Source: Breviolum minutum Mf 1.05b.01 | Lineage: Eukaryota > Sar > Dinophyceae > Suessiales > Symbiodiniaceae | Length of the DNA: 64,000 nucleotides | NCBI GenBank assembly: GCA_000507305.1 | Contig: DF241601.1 | Coordinates: 1-64,000, forward strand | Direction: 5' to 3' | Shown: piece after piece, positions 10,501-18,409 of the stretch | How positions within the stretch are numbered: the first letter of the stretch is position 1 | How the letters are laid out: each line of letters begins with the position of its first letter | The notes under the pieces: generated by a model | Told to the model about the DNA's origin: nothing | Seen by the model: only the letters and a program-made list of their open reading frames with translations | The model's database searches: none | Program-made: the position numbers and the translations under genes

Positions 10501-12950
10501 TGAAACAACCTTAGGAATCGGAATGTGAAAAATGTGATGACCGAAACCAGTCCTCTGGTAACACGCTTGCCACTGGAGCATCGTCACACTCGACACTTTG
10601 AGGGAAGGGTGGCCAGTGGTGCCCTGATGGTTGATGCCCACAACGACACTGAAAGCCATGCTTGTGCTCTACGTCGATGCCTATAGCCTGCAAAAAGGTC
10701 GAGAAGTTCTGTTGGTGATTTTTTCTTGATTGAATTTTTATGAAATGTGGATTAGCTTGGGATGAAATGACTAATTTTTGAAAGTTGTAAAACTACAATT
10801 ATATAATTCAGAACGTTGTAAAACAATGTCTAACTTGATTTGCTTTCCGTCTTTTCTTTTGTGATTGTAAGAGAAGGTTTATGCTTTCAATCAGAATCAG
10901 GTGGCATCAATCGGAACCTATGTGTTCACCAATGACTGAGGGTCCCAACTTTTTGTGCACCACGTCCATGGTCACAAACTTCACATCTCTTATTCTTCAT
11001 TGGATTGTGAAGAGTACATCGAGGACACTTCCACCATTGGCTGCCGTCGCCCTCGAAGAAAAATGTCTGCAATTGACGAAGGATGGCTAGGATGCTGTAA
11101 GCACTGCTCCATCCCATGTATGGCCGCCGCTTCCTGACTCAAAAAAGCTCTCAAAATAGCTTTGGGTGTAGTCTTGTTCCACGGTGAAGACTATTAAATT
11201 AGTGTAAGGAGGACCTTAATAGAATTTCGCAAAAATTAAGATAAAATCATTTTCATTTGACTGCTAGTGGGACGATTTTTACACCCTTATCCAAATCAAC
11301 CAAATTCATAAAATGAAGTCAAAAAAAACAACCCACCCCATCCATTTCGCCCGCAAAATCAAGCAGCTCTTCATCCGAAGCCCATTCACCGCCTTCCAGC
11401 ATGTCCAAACAAATAAATGTTGAAAACACGTTGGGATGTGTCACTGTGCTTCCTAGAACTTCTACTCGAGGAGGTCGAACTGGATACTCCTGAGTCAGTG
11501 GTGATTCAGGTGACGTTTGTGAGACAACAACCAATTGGGGGTTTCCTAAAATGGTGGTACCCAACAACCATGGGTCTTCCTATTAAAAATGATCATTTTG
11601 GGGTGTTTTGGGGGTATCACTATTTACGGAAACATCCATATATATCCAAGGATTTGAGATTTGACTGGTAAATATTGTTTGGACCCACAGTTTCCATTTT
11701 GAAATCATATGAAATCACATTGCTGATCAAAAACCGCATTGTTCCTCTTCAATGTTTTTCATGTCGCCAACGGCGATACCTAACCGGATGCCGCCACCCA
11801 AACAACACTGTGAGCGCTTTTGGGAATGTTTCATGGAATAGTTGCCCGCTTTCGTTCATCTACCAATTACATCTTAGAATCTTAATCCATCCAAAAATTT
11901 CCAAGTGTCTGCGCTGAATGTCAACTCCAAATGAAGAATTACTGGTGAACCACCAGCAGGTGGTTGTCCAGCCACATTACAATGCCATGTATACAAATCA
12001 TCCGATAAAGGTGCTGCAGCAACGCCCCAACTGGGTTCTCGATGAACCAGTTGCAGCTCACGTTGCAATCGTCGGGTGGCTGCGATGGACATCGGGTGGC
12101 TGGAAGAAAGGCCGACTGTGAGACAGAAAATGCAGGAAAATACAAGTCTACAAGTTGAGTTGTCCAAGTAGTTTGGTGAAAATGCCACGAAAATCAATCA
12201 TTTGAAGGATTTTTAAGCAACAAAACATCATGCAAATTGAGCTGTTGGAACCACCTGCTTGGGCGTGAACTATTCTTGCGGAGTTTTTTGGATGCATCTT
12301 CCTCCTCTGGAAGATAGCGCCTGCACAGTACGATGTGATGAAGAAGCTGTTTGCAGCATATCTGAGGAAGTACGTATACCACATAGGTGCATGATTTGTT
12401 CAACTTGCCACCGTTGTTGCTGTCTCTGTGTTTAGTAACTGCTATTCGCACATCTTGCTACTTGACCGAGAGTGCGGCGCCAACAGCCGAGTCTTTTCCT
12501 CCGATGTGAGAACAAAAGGGTCCTGACGAAGGAAACTTCTTCACAAATGTAGCTAGCACATTCCAGCACTCAAAGCAAACAAGTTCTTCCCAACAACGTT
12601 TGACCAAACCATATGTAATTATCAACGCTTTCTTGTGCATCCATATTCCATCACCAAATGTTTTGTAAAGAATCTTTAGGACACCTTCTCCATCCGCAAT
12701 TATCATTGAATTAAAGGTCAATGTTCGTTGGCAACCCTTGCCAAGATCTCTGCATATGGAACAAACGTTTCATCACGTTTTACCCTTAAAACAAACAAAA
12801 AAACAAAAGTGCGTTTGATTGTCTTCGTCATCGTGCTCCTGTTGTTTTTGTCGCTGCGCTACAATCGCCTGAGCCTTCTCAGCGCCATGACGTTTCAGGT
12901 CCTTGCAAAGCGTCATCGTGCGGCTGGAGTGGAAATCTATTATACATGGA
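4466..12950 (-). CDS. Multidomain ubiquitin-conjugating/ligase gene (UBC, RanBP2 ZnF, RING-H2, SPRY), many exons
   Basis: Approximate span of one gene whose exons encode, from N to C terminus, a helical/charged N-terminal part (exons near 12.95, 12.6 and 12.3 kb), an E2-like UBC domain, a RanBP2-type zinc finger in the same exon as the UBC C-terminus, a RING-H2 finger, a run of helical exons, and a SPRY domain. The UBC-to-zinc-finger link is direct because they share an exon. The links to RING and SPRY rest on shared strand, order and the absence of a visible gene end between them. Expected role: transfer of ubiquitin by a protein carrying both the E2 cysteine and a RING, with NZF-like and SPRY modules for ubiquitin or substrate recognition. 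The start codon is not identified. The 3' end may lie further down, to 2.1 or 0.85 kb. Confidence 0.6.
4949..4981. repeat. (TGATA)n microsatellite
   Basis: About six copies of the pentamer TGATA in the intron between SPRY exons 2 and 3. Confidence 0.95.
5014..5142 (-). CDS. SPRY domain, exon 2
   Basis: Encodes DHGWKAHQGRFTRYGEAFGE, then GDTITAVVQQGAISFLRNGR and QLG. This matches the SPRY core 'YGe.F..GDvI...l....isF..NG..lG'. Reading on as NGRQLG|IAFK requires the exon to end at 5014 with a GC donor. Using the GT five bases downstream would break the SPRY frame. The acceptor is TTGAG|G, avoiding an in-frame TGA just upstream. Confidence 0.88.
5363..5518 (-). CDS. SPRY domain, exon 1
   Basis: Encodes WSPGPGSSAFSVFIRRMPAD, then SAIRVGWISEEGDLLVGQSQ and EGWGYHASRSYG. 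The 'vRVGWs', 'lG.....wGY' core is that of a SPRY (SPla/ryanodine receptor) beta-sandwich. Ending at 5363 with a GC donor (TATG|GC) lets the reading continue as SYGDHGWKAH in the next exon. SPRY domains bind substrate peptides in many ubiquitin ligases. Confidence 0.85.
5756..5859. mobile_element. MITE family A, copy 1
   Basis: Ends CCCTCCCTGAAGCTGACATA and its inverted counterpart TTAGTTTCAGGGAGGG, about 104 bases, flanked by TA on both sides. The TA target duplication suggests a Tc1/mariner-type origin. Confidence 0.8.
6476..9245 (-). CDS. Central helical exon block of the E2/E3 gene
   Basis: A series of exon candidates with amphipathic, helix-rich peptides. About 9050-9200 has two frames. 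About 8610-8800 includes PAWQEASQAPLFWEAQEVKC. About 8385-8540 includes IGVLAQGRGRLATLTAHFDA. About 8090-8230 includes LFIHEQHSRAAFELLSESLR. About 7645-7800 includes PPLVFQALSGRPPAAIDAIV. About 7330-7500 includes HVAQVMHRLFLHCCDQWPEI. About 6885-7075 includes RPNHDALRQLLTISNVGWEE. About 6480-6650 includes PSEWSIEQIVGSDQLATSKF. The pattern resembles HEAT/ARM-like repeats but no specific family is identified. Borders are approximate. Confidence 0.5.
8001..8084. mobile_element. MITE family B, copy
   Basis: Left CCCATACGGTCCATGTATGG, right GTGAATCCTATGGG, interior TATATTTGCCTACAT. Confidence 0.6.
9416..9556 (-). CDS. RING-H2 finger, second exon (ligands 3-8)
   Basis: After a CCCAAG|G acceptor the exon encodes LTCKHFFHLPCAQQLKSNFC followed by PLCRSPFHRVALLEPW. 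With CVIC from the previous exon this gives C-x2-C ... C-x-H-x2-H-x2-C-x8-C-x2-C, a complete RING-H2 set. It ends at a canonical GT donor (GGAAG|GTATAG). RING-H2 fingers recruit a charged E2; here a UBC domain sits in the same predicted protein. Confidence 0.82.
9888..10007 (-). CDS. RING-H2 finger, first exon (C-x2-C)
   Basis: The favoured frame encodes WEACLENSCVICLGHLDDDA, then a 25-residue Ala/Arg/Gly-rich linker ending LARLVDSEG. The C-V-I-C pair is metal ligands 1 and 2 of a RING. Ending the exon at 9888 with a GC donor (GAAGG|GC) joins it in frame to the next exon. The long linker between ligands 2 and 3 is within the tolerated range of RING domains. The 5' border is uncertain. Confidence 0.7.
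10037..10146. mobile_element. MITE family A, copy 2
   Basis: Left end CCCTGAAACTAACATACATC (terminal four bases lost), right end ATATTAGTTTCAGGGAGGG. Interior words (ATGGCATCCCAAAAGGAAAG, CCATCAATTTTCAGG) are shared with the copy at 38.8 kb. Confidence 0.75.
10500..10688 (-). CDS. Cys/His-rich exon between NZF and RING
   Basis: Follows a TTTGCAG acceptor. The favoured frame gives AIGIDVEHKHGFQCRCGHQP, then SGHHWPPFPQSVECDDAPVA, then SVLPEDWF. Several Cys and His residues (HKHGFQCRCGH, HH, VEC) suggest a possible further metal site, but no family is recognised. A second open frame covers the same bases and cannot be ruled out. Confidence 0.45.
10945..11133 (-). CDS. UBC C-terminal helix plus RanBP2-type (NZF) zinc finger exon
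   Basis: After a GAGTCAG|G acceptor the exon encodes RRPYMGWSSAYSILAILRQL, the 'GWSsAYsi.siL.qLq' helix of long E2 domains. It continues without a break through QTFFFEGDGSQ into WWKCPRCTLHNPMKNKRCEV and a final C. The spacing W-x-C-x2-C-x3-N-x6-C-x2-C is that of a RanBP2/NZF zinc finger, a module that often binds ubiquitin. Sharing one exon proves that the E2 fold and the zinc finger are in one polypeptide. The donor at the 3' end (about 10925-10960) is uncertain. Confidence 0.85.
11365..11489 (-). CDS. UBC (E2) domain, catalytic-cysteine exon
   Basis: Starts after GACTCAG and encodes EYPVRPPRVEVLGSTVTHPN, then VFSTFICLDMLEGGEW. This is the core E2 signature: 'YP..PP.v', the HPN motif that forms the oxyanion hole, and the catalytic cysteine in ICLDML. 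The residues needed for thioester chemistry are therefore present, so an active E2 is likely. The exon joins the next one in frame if it ends at 11365 with a GC donor (GAGCT|GC), giving DEEL followed by KRRPYMGW. Confidence 0.85.
11532..11645. mobile_element. MITE family D, copy
   Basis: Left GGGGGTTTCCTAAAATGGTG, right CTATTTACGGAAACATCCAT, interior AATGATCATTTTGGGG. It lies just upstream of the UBC catalytic exon. Confidence 0.6.
11913..12100 (-). CDS. UBC (E2) domain, N-terminal exon
   Basis: Encodes the first helix and beta strands of a ubiquitin-conjugating fold: AATRRLQRELQLVHREP, then SDDLYTWHCNVAGQP and a strand ending LHLELTFS. This follows the family pattern of an RL.kEL helix, 'P...gv.a.P', 'dl..W...i.G' and 'l.l.F'. 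The domain continues in frame into the next exon only if the exon ends at 11913 with a GC donor, which gives LTFS|EYPVRPPRVEVL. The acceptor is probably TTCCAG just upstream. The ATG within HPMSIAATRR could be an internal Met rather than a start. Confidence 0.82.
12190..12950 (-). CDS. N-terminal exons of the E2/E3 gene (unrecognised helical/charged region)
   Basis: Three exon candidates precede the UBC exons on the same strand. About 12800-12945 encodes a charged helix (LCKDLKRHGAEKAQAIVAQR followed by QKQQEHDDEDNQTH). About 12480-12720 encodes a hydrophobic/helical stretch including WEELVCFECWNVLATFVKKF. About 12195-12390 encodes QLLHHIVLCRRYLPEEEDAS followed by KKLRKNSSRPSRWFQQLNLH. None matches a domain I can name. 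Assignment to this gene is by position only. Confidence 0.4.
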
Positions 12951-12959
12951 AAACATAAG

Positions 12960-13379
12960 TGTAGCATTGTGTTTGGCAACTGCGGCTGGTTTTAAGTTTC
13001 AAGGGTAAAGTTGATGGAAATTAAAAGCAACTTGGTTTTCCAGGTGGTCCGTTTTTTTTCCCCTCCGCACCTTTTTTCTCGCAACCGTCACCGTGACGGC
13101 AGAAAGAAATGGAAAGAATATCTATACAAAGAGACGCGTTCTTACTGCAAAGCGAGGACAATCCTCCAGTGGTTGATGCTTCAGGGAATCACTGAATAAA
13201 CTTCTGAACAACCCCTAGTCAATATGTATGTGTTCTTACTGACTTACTGTACCTCTTCACGAAAGAACGCGCATGTTTCTCCTTTTAGTTGCCCATCGTT
13301 GATCATCCTGGAACGTCACAATATGATGACATTCCTGGAATGACGTCGTTTAAGTGCAGCTCTTTGAGCTTTCCGCGGC
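12960..13379. other. Intergenic stretch between the Nup98-like gene and the E2/E3 gene
   Basis: About 420 bases between the stop of the Nup98-like gene and the first E2/E3 exon candidate. A possible short exon at 13155-13218 (minus, SLKHQPLEDCPRFA before a GTAAGA donor) is all I see. No promoter motif is recognisable. Confidence 0.3.
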
Positions 13380-15202
13380 TCAGAAGCGTTCCACCTCAAA
13401 CTTCCAGACCCCTGTCTGGCAGTCGTAGTCGATAAAGGTGCATGCGCTGTTTTCCTCCGTCATCCGCTTAATCTTGTCTCGATACTCTTGAGCTGCATCT
13501 TCACTCAGTGCCTTCACCGGCTCCCCGGGAGGGAAGCATTGGTACATGGTGACACTGGCAGGTTTGTTGAGCCCTTGCCCTGGTGGTGGTTTCTTGGTCT
13601 GATCTGGATAGACCAATACAAAGCCTCGCTTCAATACAATATCCCTACCAACATCCAAATCCGTGCAATCGGTGACACCGTGAAAGACCACCTGTCCCAC
13701 ACCAGGCTTGGTGACTTTGAGCTCGGAAACTTGAGTCAACTCGCTACTGCTGAGGCTTGACAGGTCTGGCTCCACGATGAAACGAGCTTCGTCACGACCT
13801 TTACCTTTCCCAGTGCCTCCGTTCACCGGTGTGGCTGTGGCTGGGGTTCTTTTTCGCTCGCCATGGCCCTGGCTGGCCGTGGCAGCTGGGGCAGCAGCGT
13901 CACTGGGAAGCCCATCCTGGCTTGTGGGCACAGATTTTTCAGCAGACATGATGCGATTGCTCTTGACCACAAAGCTATTGATGCATTCACACCACTTGGA
14001 GAGTCCAATGCTTGGCTGATGGCTTTTGGCGATGATCTCCTGAGAGAGGTCTTCGCCAAAGGCCTCCACTACTTTGCTGCGTTGCGAGCTGCTCATGGCT
14101 AGCGGCTCAAACTCCTCCAATTTTTGAGGTAGAGAGTCAGAGAGAACCTTCTTCCAATTGTAGCCCTTGTTTCCAGCTTTTTCCCCCAACAAAAGGGAAA
14201 TGGTGTCCAGGACCAACTTGACCTGTTTTGGAGGCCGCACCAATTGCCGCAGTTCGCGAAGGTCTTTGCTGCTGATGTCCGCTGCAGCCTTCTGCAACTG
14301 TGCGCGGCAAAGTTGTGCCTCCTCTTGCACCGCGGGCATCAGTGACCGTCTGCGCAGCTGCGTGGAGTTCCCACCTGTGGTCGTTTGTGATTTTGTGGAA
14401 TTCACAGGCACAGACCGTGCTTTTACCACACGTTCATGTACAAACGACGAAGTTCCTGACAAAAGGTCTGCATCCTCAGATTTCACTTCTGGAGCCGGGG
14501 TGGTTTTCGCCTCCTCCTCGGGAGCTTCAGGCTCATCTGGCTCAGCAGAGACTGACATGGCATCTGCCTCCGGCGGTTCGCTCAAAGCCAAATCATCCTG
14601 TGGCCCACACCGGTCTTCTTCTTCAGGACTTGGAGGACATGGCCATCGTTTCAAAGCTTCTTGCAAGTTCAAGGGTTGTGCATTAACATTGGCCAAGGAT
14701 GCACGAGCTGCTTGCAAATTTTTCAGCTGTTGAGCCAAGGACTCTTGACTTGCCACCAAGCGATGATGTTGCGATGGCATAGCTGGTGCTGGTAGAACGA
14801 CTTGGTCAGGACGGCCTCTCAAAGGGCTATAGATACTTTGGATCAAAGGCACCGAACCATTGCTGTGAATTGGAACCATGCGATGATGACAACGGGGCGA
14901 CACCACCGGTTCCACTGCCAGGTTTTGAGCACTCCTGGTTTGTGGTGATCGTGGTGATGGTGGTGCCTGCATCACCTGCACCACCCGATGCCTGGGGAGA
15001 GCCTCAGGCGTTGGCGGCAAAGTCATAGGTGCTTGGGCCGCAGCCGGGGCTAGGCAGCAGGAACCACCTGGCACCGGTGCCACGCAATAGCCACGAGGGG
15101 ATACCATAGGCTGGAGCATCTGTGCACTGGGACATTGATGAAGTTGTTGCGGTGGAGGTGCCATTGGAACTGTAAAGGCCCGTGCTCCGACAATATGCTG
15201 GC
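13380..15202 (-). CDS. Nup98-type C-terminal domain protein with dynein-stalk-like segment, last exon
   Basis: A long terminal exon (~606 codons) after a TGCCAAG|G acceptor at 15202. From the N side: a Pro/Gln/Ser-rich disordered region (about 14700-15200); an acidic Glu/Pro region (14470-14640); a helical segment at about 13950-14290 with PPKQVKLVLDTISLLLGEK and a downstream LSKWCECINSF, which resembles the conserved base of the dynein heavy chain stalk; a basic linker; and a C-terminal domain at about 13383-13760. The last has ERGEV-like VLKRGFVLVYPDQTKKPPPG, GLNKPASVTMYQCFPP and FIDYDCQTGVWKFEVERF, matching the Nup98 autoproteolytic domain that anchors FG nucleoporins at the nuclear pore. 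The protein stops right after the Phe where Nup98 is normally cut. The ORF upstream of 15202 is AT-rich intron. Confidence 0.82.
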
Positions 15203-15722
15203 CTTGGCATGGATAATACAGAACGCGAAAAATTATTAAAACTTGGATTCCAAAAAAGTAGGCAAAATAACTCATATATAATTGCAAAACAAATAAAGCA
15301 CAACAAACAATAGATGGAAAAACAAAGTAGAACACAAAATGGATTGCAAAAAAAGTAGGCCCAAACATTGAATGCTTGGGGCCAAACCTGCTATAATCTG
15401 ACGGCCCTTGCGAATTGTAAATTTGAATCATAGATTGTTTTTGGGAGTCTCTTTGAAAACTCAATTTTGAAGAATAATATTAGGACCTCAATGACCTCAA
15501 AACTTAAGGTTTGCGCTTAATCTCATTATTATGGCCCTATGATTCTTGTGAATTATCAAAAAATCCGCCTGCGGTGGTCCCACAAGTTGGTACTAGCCTT
15601 CTTGAAAGAGGACTTGAGACTTAAAACTTGGACTGATGCCTCCATGGGCTTTGTGAGTTTGAGTAGAAAGTTGTGCCTGTGGCAGGGTAAAACTATTGTA
15701 AATCCTTGAAAATCCAATCTTG

Positions 15723-16556
15723 AATAACTGAGAGTGGCTGAGAGTAGAGCAGATGAGAGCAAAAAAGCTGAGAGTAAGAGCTGCTGAGAGTAGCGTAGCT
15801 GAGACTAGAGTAGCTGGAAAAGCTGGATGTAGCCCAGAGAGTAGAGTAGCTGGAGTCGCTGAGAGTAGAGCTGCCGAGAGTAGAATAGCTAGAGTAGCTG
15901 AGAGTAGTCGAGAGTGGCTGAGAAAAAAGTACCAGAAAATAGCTGAGACTACAGTAGCTGAGAGTGGCGAAGTCTAGAGTAGATGAGAGCACGGAGGAGA
16001 GCAGAGTAGCTGAGAGTAGCTGAGAGTAGACTAGCTAGGGTAGCTGAGATCAGAGTAGCCGAGAGTGGCTGAGAAAAAAGTATCAGAAAATAGCTGAGAC
16101 TACAGTAGCTGAGAGTGGCGAAGTCTAGAGTAGATGAGAGCACAAAGGAGAGTAGAGTTAGCTAGAGTAGCTGAGAGTAGCTGAGAGTTCAGTAGCCGAG
16201 AGTGGCTGAGAAAAAAAGTATCAGAAATAACTGAGACTACAGTAGCTGAGAGTGGCGAAGTCTAGAGTACATGAGAGCACAAAGGAGAGTAGAGTAGCTG
16301 AGAGTAGCTGAGAGTAGCTGAGAGTAGTTGAGAGTAGTTGAGAGTAGCTGAGAGTAGAGTAGCTGACGGTAGCTGAGAGTAGTGTAGCCGAGAGTGGCTG
16401 AGGAAAAAATATCAGAAATAGCTGAGACTACACTAGCTGAGAGTGGCGAAGGCTAGAGTAGATGAGAGCACAAAGGAGAGTAGAGTAGCTGAGAGTAGAG
16501 TAGCTAGAGTAGCTGAGAGTGGCTGAGAGTAGAGTAACTAGGGTAGCTGCGTTGTA
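15723..16556. repeat. Minisatellite of GAGAGTAGCT-type units with higher-order period
   Basis: About 830 bases of imperfect units such as AGAGTAGCTGAGAGTGGCTG. A longer block containing GAGTGGCTGAGAAAAAAGTA recurs near 15912, 16061, 16202 and 16393, so there is a higher-order period of roughly 140-190 bases. It lies in an intron of the Nup98-like gene. Reading frames across it are repeat artefacts. Confidence 0.9.
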
Positions 16557-16624
16557 GTTTTCATGTAGCTTTAAAGAAATATCGTCATATCATTGATCCC
16601 TTTCATTCACATCATAATTTGTCC

Positions 16625-16860
16625 CAAGGCACTTAAGGACATCAGTTGTCCCTGCGACCGTGGAGATGTCATAACTGGCCCCAAGGGTGGGAAGCGACTA
16701 GGAGAAACACCCCGCACAATGGCACCAGCAGAGATCCCCGGGCTCGGTGATCGCGCCCGTTCCGAAGCTCCCAAGGGCCAGTATGGACCGCGTGGGCTTG
16801 TCAACGGCTCCATGACCGGAAATCGCCGTAAATTTTCTGGCAGGGAAGTTGTTGCTGTTC
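16625..16860 (-). CDS. Upstream exon of the Nup98-like gene
   Basis: A GC-richer minus-strand exon encoding a Pro/Ser/Arg-rich disordered peptide (LPENLRRFPVMEPLTSPRGP, then YWPLGASERARSPSPGISAG and VRGVSPSRFPPLGPVMTSPR). Composition and the repeated SPR motifs resemble the start of the 15202 exon (MVSPRGY), so I assign it to the same gene. The intron between them holds the 15.7-16.55 kb minisatellite. No GLFG or FG repeats are seen here. Confidence 0.55.
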
Positions 16861-17059
16861 TCAAAGGGGCCACACTATGAAAATGAGTTGGTGGAAGTTT
16901 TTTGGAGAGATCATCATGATATCATGATTGTTGTTAGGGGAAATGCCTTTTGCTGTTATAACATGACGTCGGTCGTGTTGAATAACTATCTGCGAATGTC
17001 CAACACCCGAAGCTTCTCAGGTTGGTGGTTTTTAAGACTATTGAAACTATGGTGGTGCA

Positions 17060-18400
17060 TCTACGTTGAAATTATACCTGTGGCAATGGTGTAACCCAAA
17101 ACACCTGGATCCTGGATGAAGCAACGGGCACGACTCAGCTGTTTCCAAACTTTATTTAAGGCATGCTTGTGAAACACACCAAAGCGCTTGGAATTTATAC
17201 AATTCTGGTGATGCTTCTGCCTTAACAAAGTCCAAATATCGCAAACCATACGCAAACTACCTGCAGAAATTGCAGTAGCATGTGCAGCCAGGCACGCCTT
17301 GACGTAGTGTTCCAATGCCTACTCCATTGATCGATGAAGGTGAATCAGCAACAAACACAATGCAAGTTAAGAAGAGTTCAAAACGAGATTGTGTGCGATT
17401 GTAATTTCAGATTTCTGTACTTCTGCTTAATGCATCTTAATGCCAGATTTCGGAAGTTATGCTTAATGCATGTCGAAAAAACAACATGAAAGAAAACATC
17501 ACACACTGCAGGACTGTCGCCTTCTGATGCAATTTGGGCGGCGGTGATTCGAGAAAGGCTTGCTTCACGACACCAGACAGCCGCAGCCTCAGATCACGAT
17601 CAAACATTCCCCCAAAACGGAAGTCGATCATCTTGCAACTAGGATCCGTATATCTACCTATATTTGGCTGAAATTTATAGTAAAATATGGGAACTGTACG
17701 TAAAGATACCATACATGGATTCAATGGGTTGCAACTACTTCCACCAAATGTGACATGGAAATGATCGTCGCAAGACTCTAATACCTCAAACTACTATTTT
17801 TGATCTGATCAACTGTTGTGACAAATTCTTTGAATTGTAATTGTGATTAATTTCGTAGTTTTAAACCTTGATTTTTGACATGTTTTTTTCACACCTGATT
17901 CCGGAATCCGTGTGTTCGATTGCAGCTCATGGAGCTATGGGGTTCGGTTGTGTCACAGGAACAACGAAAATCCCACGTTTTACAACCAAATGCTATAGTA
18001 TGCTATAGTAAATCAAAACAAGGTTGAACACGTTGAACACCCACCCCCTTCAGAGGTTTCAGAGGTAGCCTCCCTGGGCATCATACATTTTCATACATTT
18101 TCTATCATGTATGAAACCATGAAACCTAGCATCATCAGCAGAAAACTATGTACCCAAACCTGTGCGAATCCCTTCGCCAGTGGTGTTCCTCCTGAGGTTT
18201 TGGCTTTTTCACTTGCTTGCCTACACCGAATGTCCGCACTTGTACCTGCCACATTGGCACACAACAACTACTTCTGAGACATCTTCCAACATCAATTAAT
18301 AATAGCAATGTAAAATTCATCATATTAAAATTCAACAGTAAATGACCAGGTAAACAGTGCGGCAAACACGACACAATTGAAGGCCGTGGTGGTAACATAC
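17060..18400 (-). CDS. Further upstream exon candidates of the Nup98-like gene or a neighbour
   Basis: About 17490-17650 encodes SCKMIDFRFGGMFDRDLRLR followed by LSGVVKQAFLESPPPKLHQK. About 17260-17320 encodes EHYVKACLAAHATAISAG ending at a GT donor. About 18140-18235 encodes VQVRTFGVGKQVKKPKPQEE. All are on the same strand with AT-rich flanks. No domain is recognised, and membership of one gene is a guess. Confidence 0.4.
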
Positions 18401-18409
18401 CAAAAAAAC

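Noticed and set aside
10945-11060. Considering the zinc finger as a separate small protein
   Set aside because: It is in the same open exon as the UBC C-terminal helix, so it is part of the larger protein.
14167-14733. 188-codon plus-strand ORF opposite the Nup98-like exon
   Set aside because: Shadow of the minus-strand coding exon; Cys/Ser/Arg-rich with no domain.
15380-15464. N-terminal ~88 codons of the long ORF, including hydrophobic FFAIHFVFYFVF
   Set aside because: AT-rich intron read in frame. The exon most likely begins at the AG|G acceptor at 15202, so no membrane segment is claimed for the Nup98-like protein.
15693-16143. Minus-strand ORFs of SYSTLSYSSLS type over the minisatellite
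   Set aside because: Open frames created by the repeat unit.
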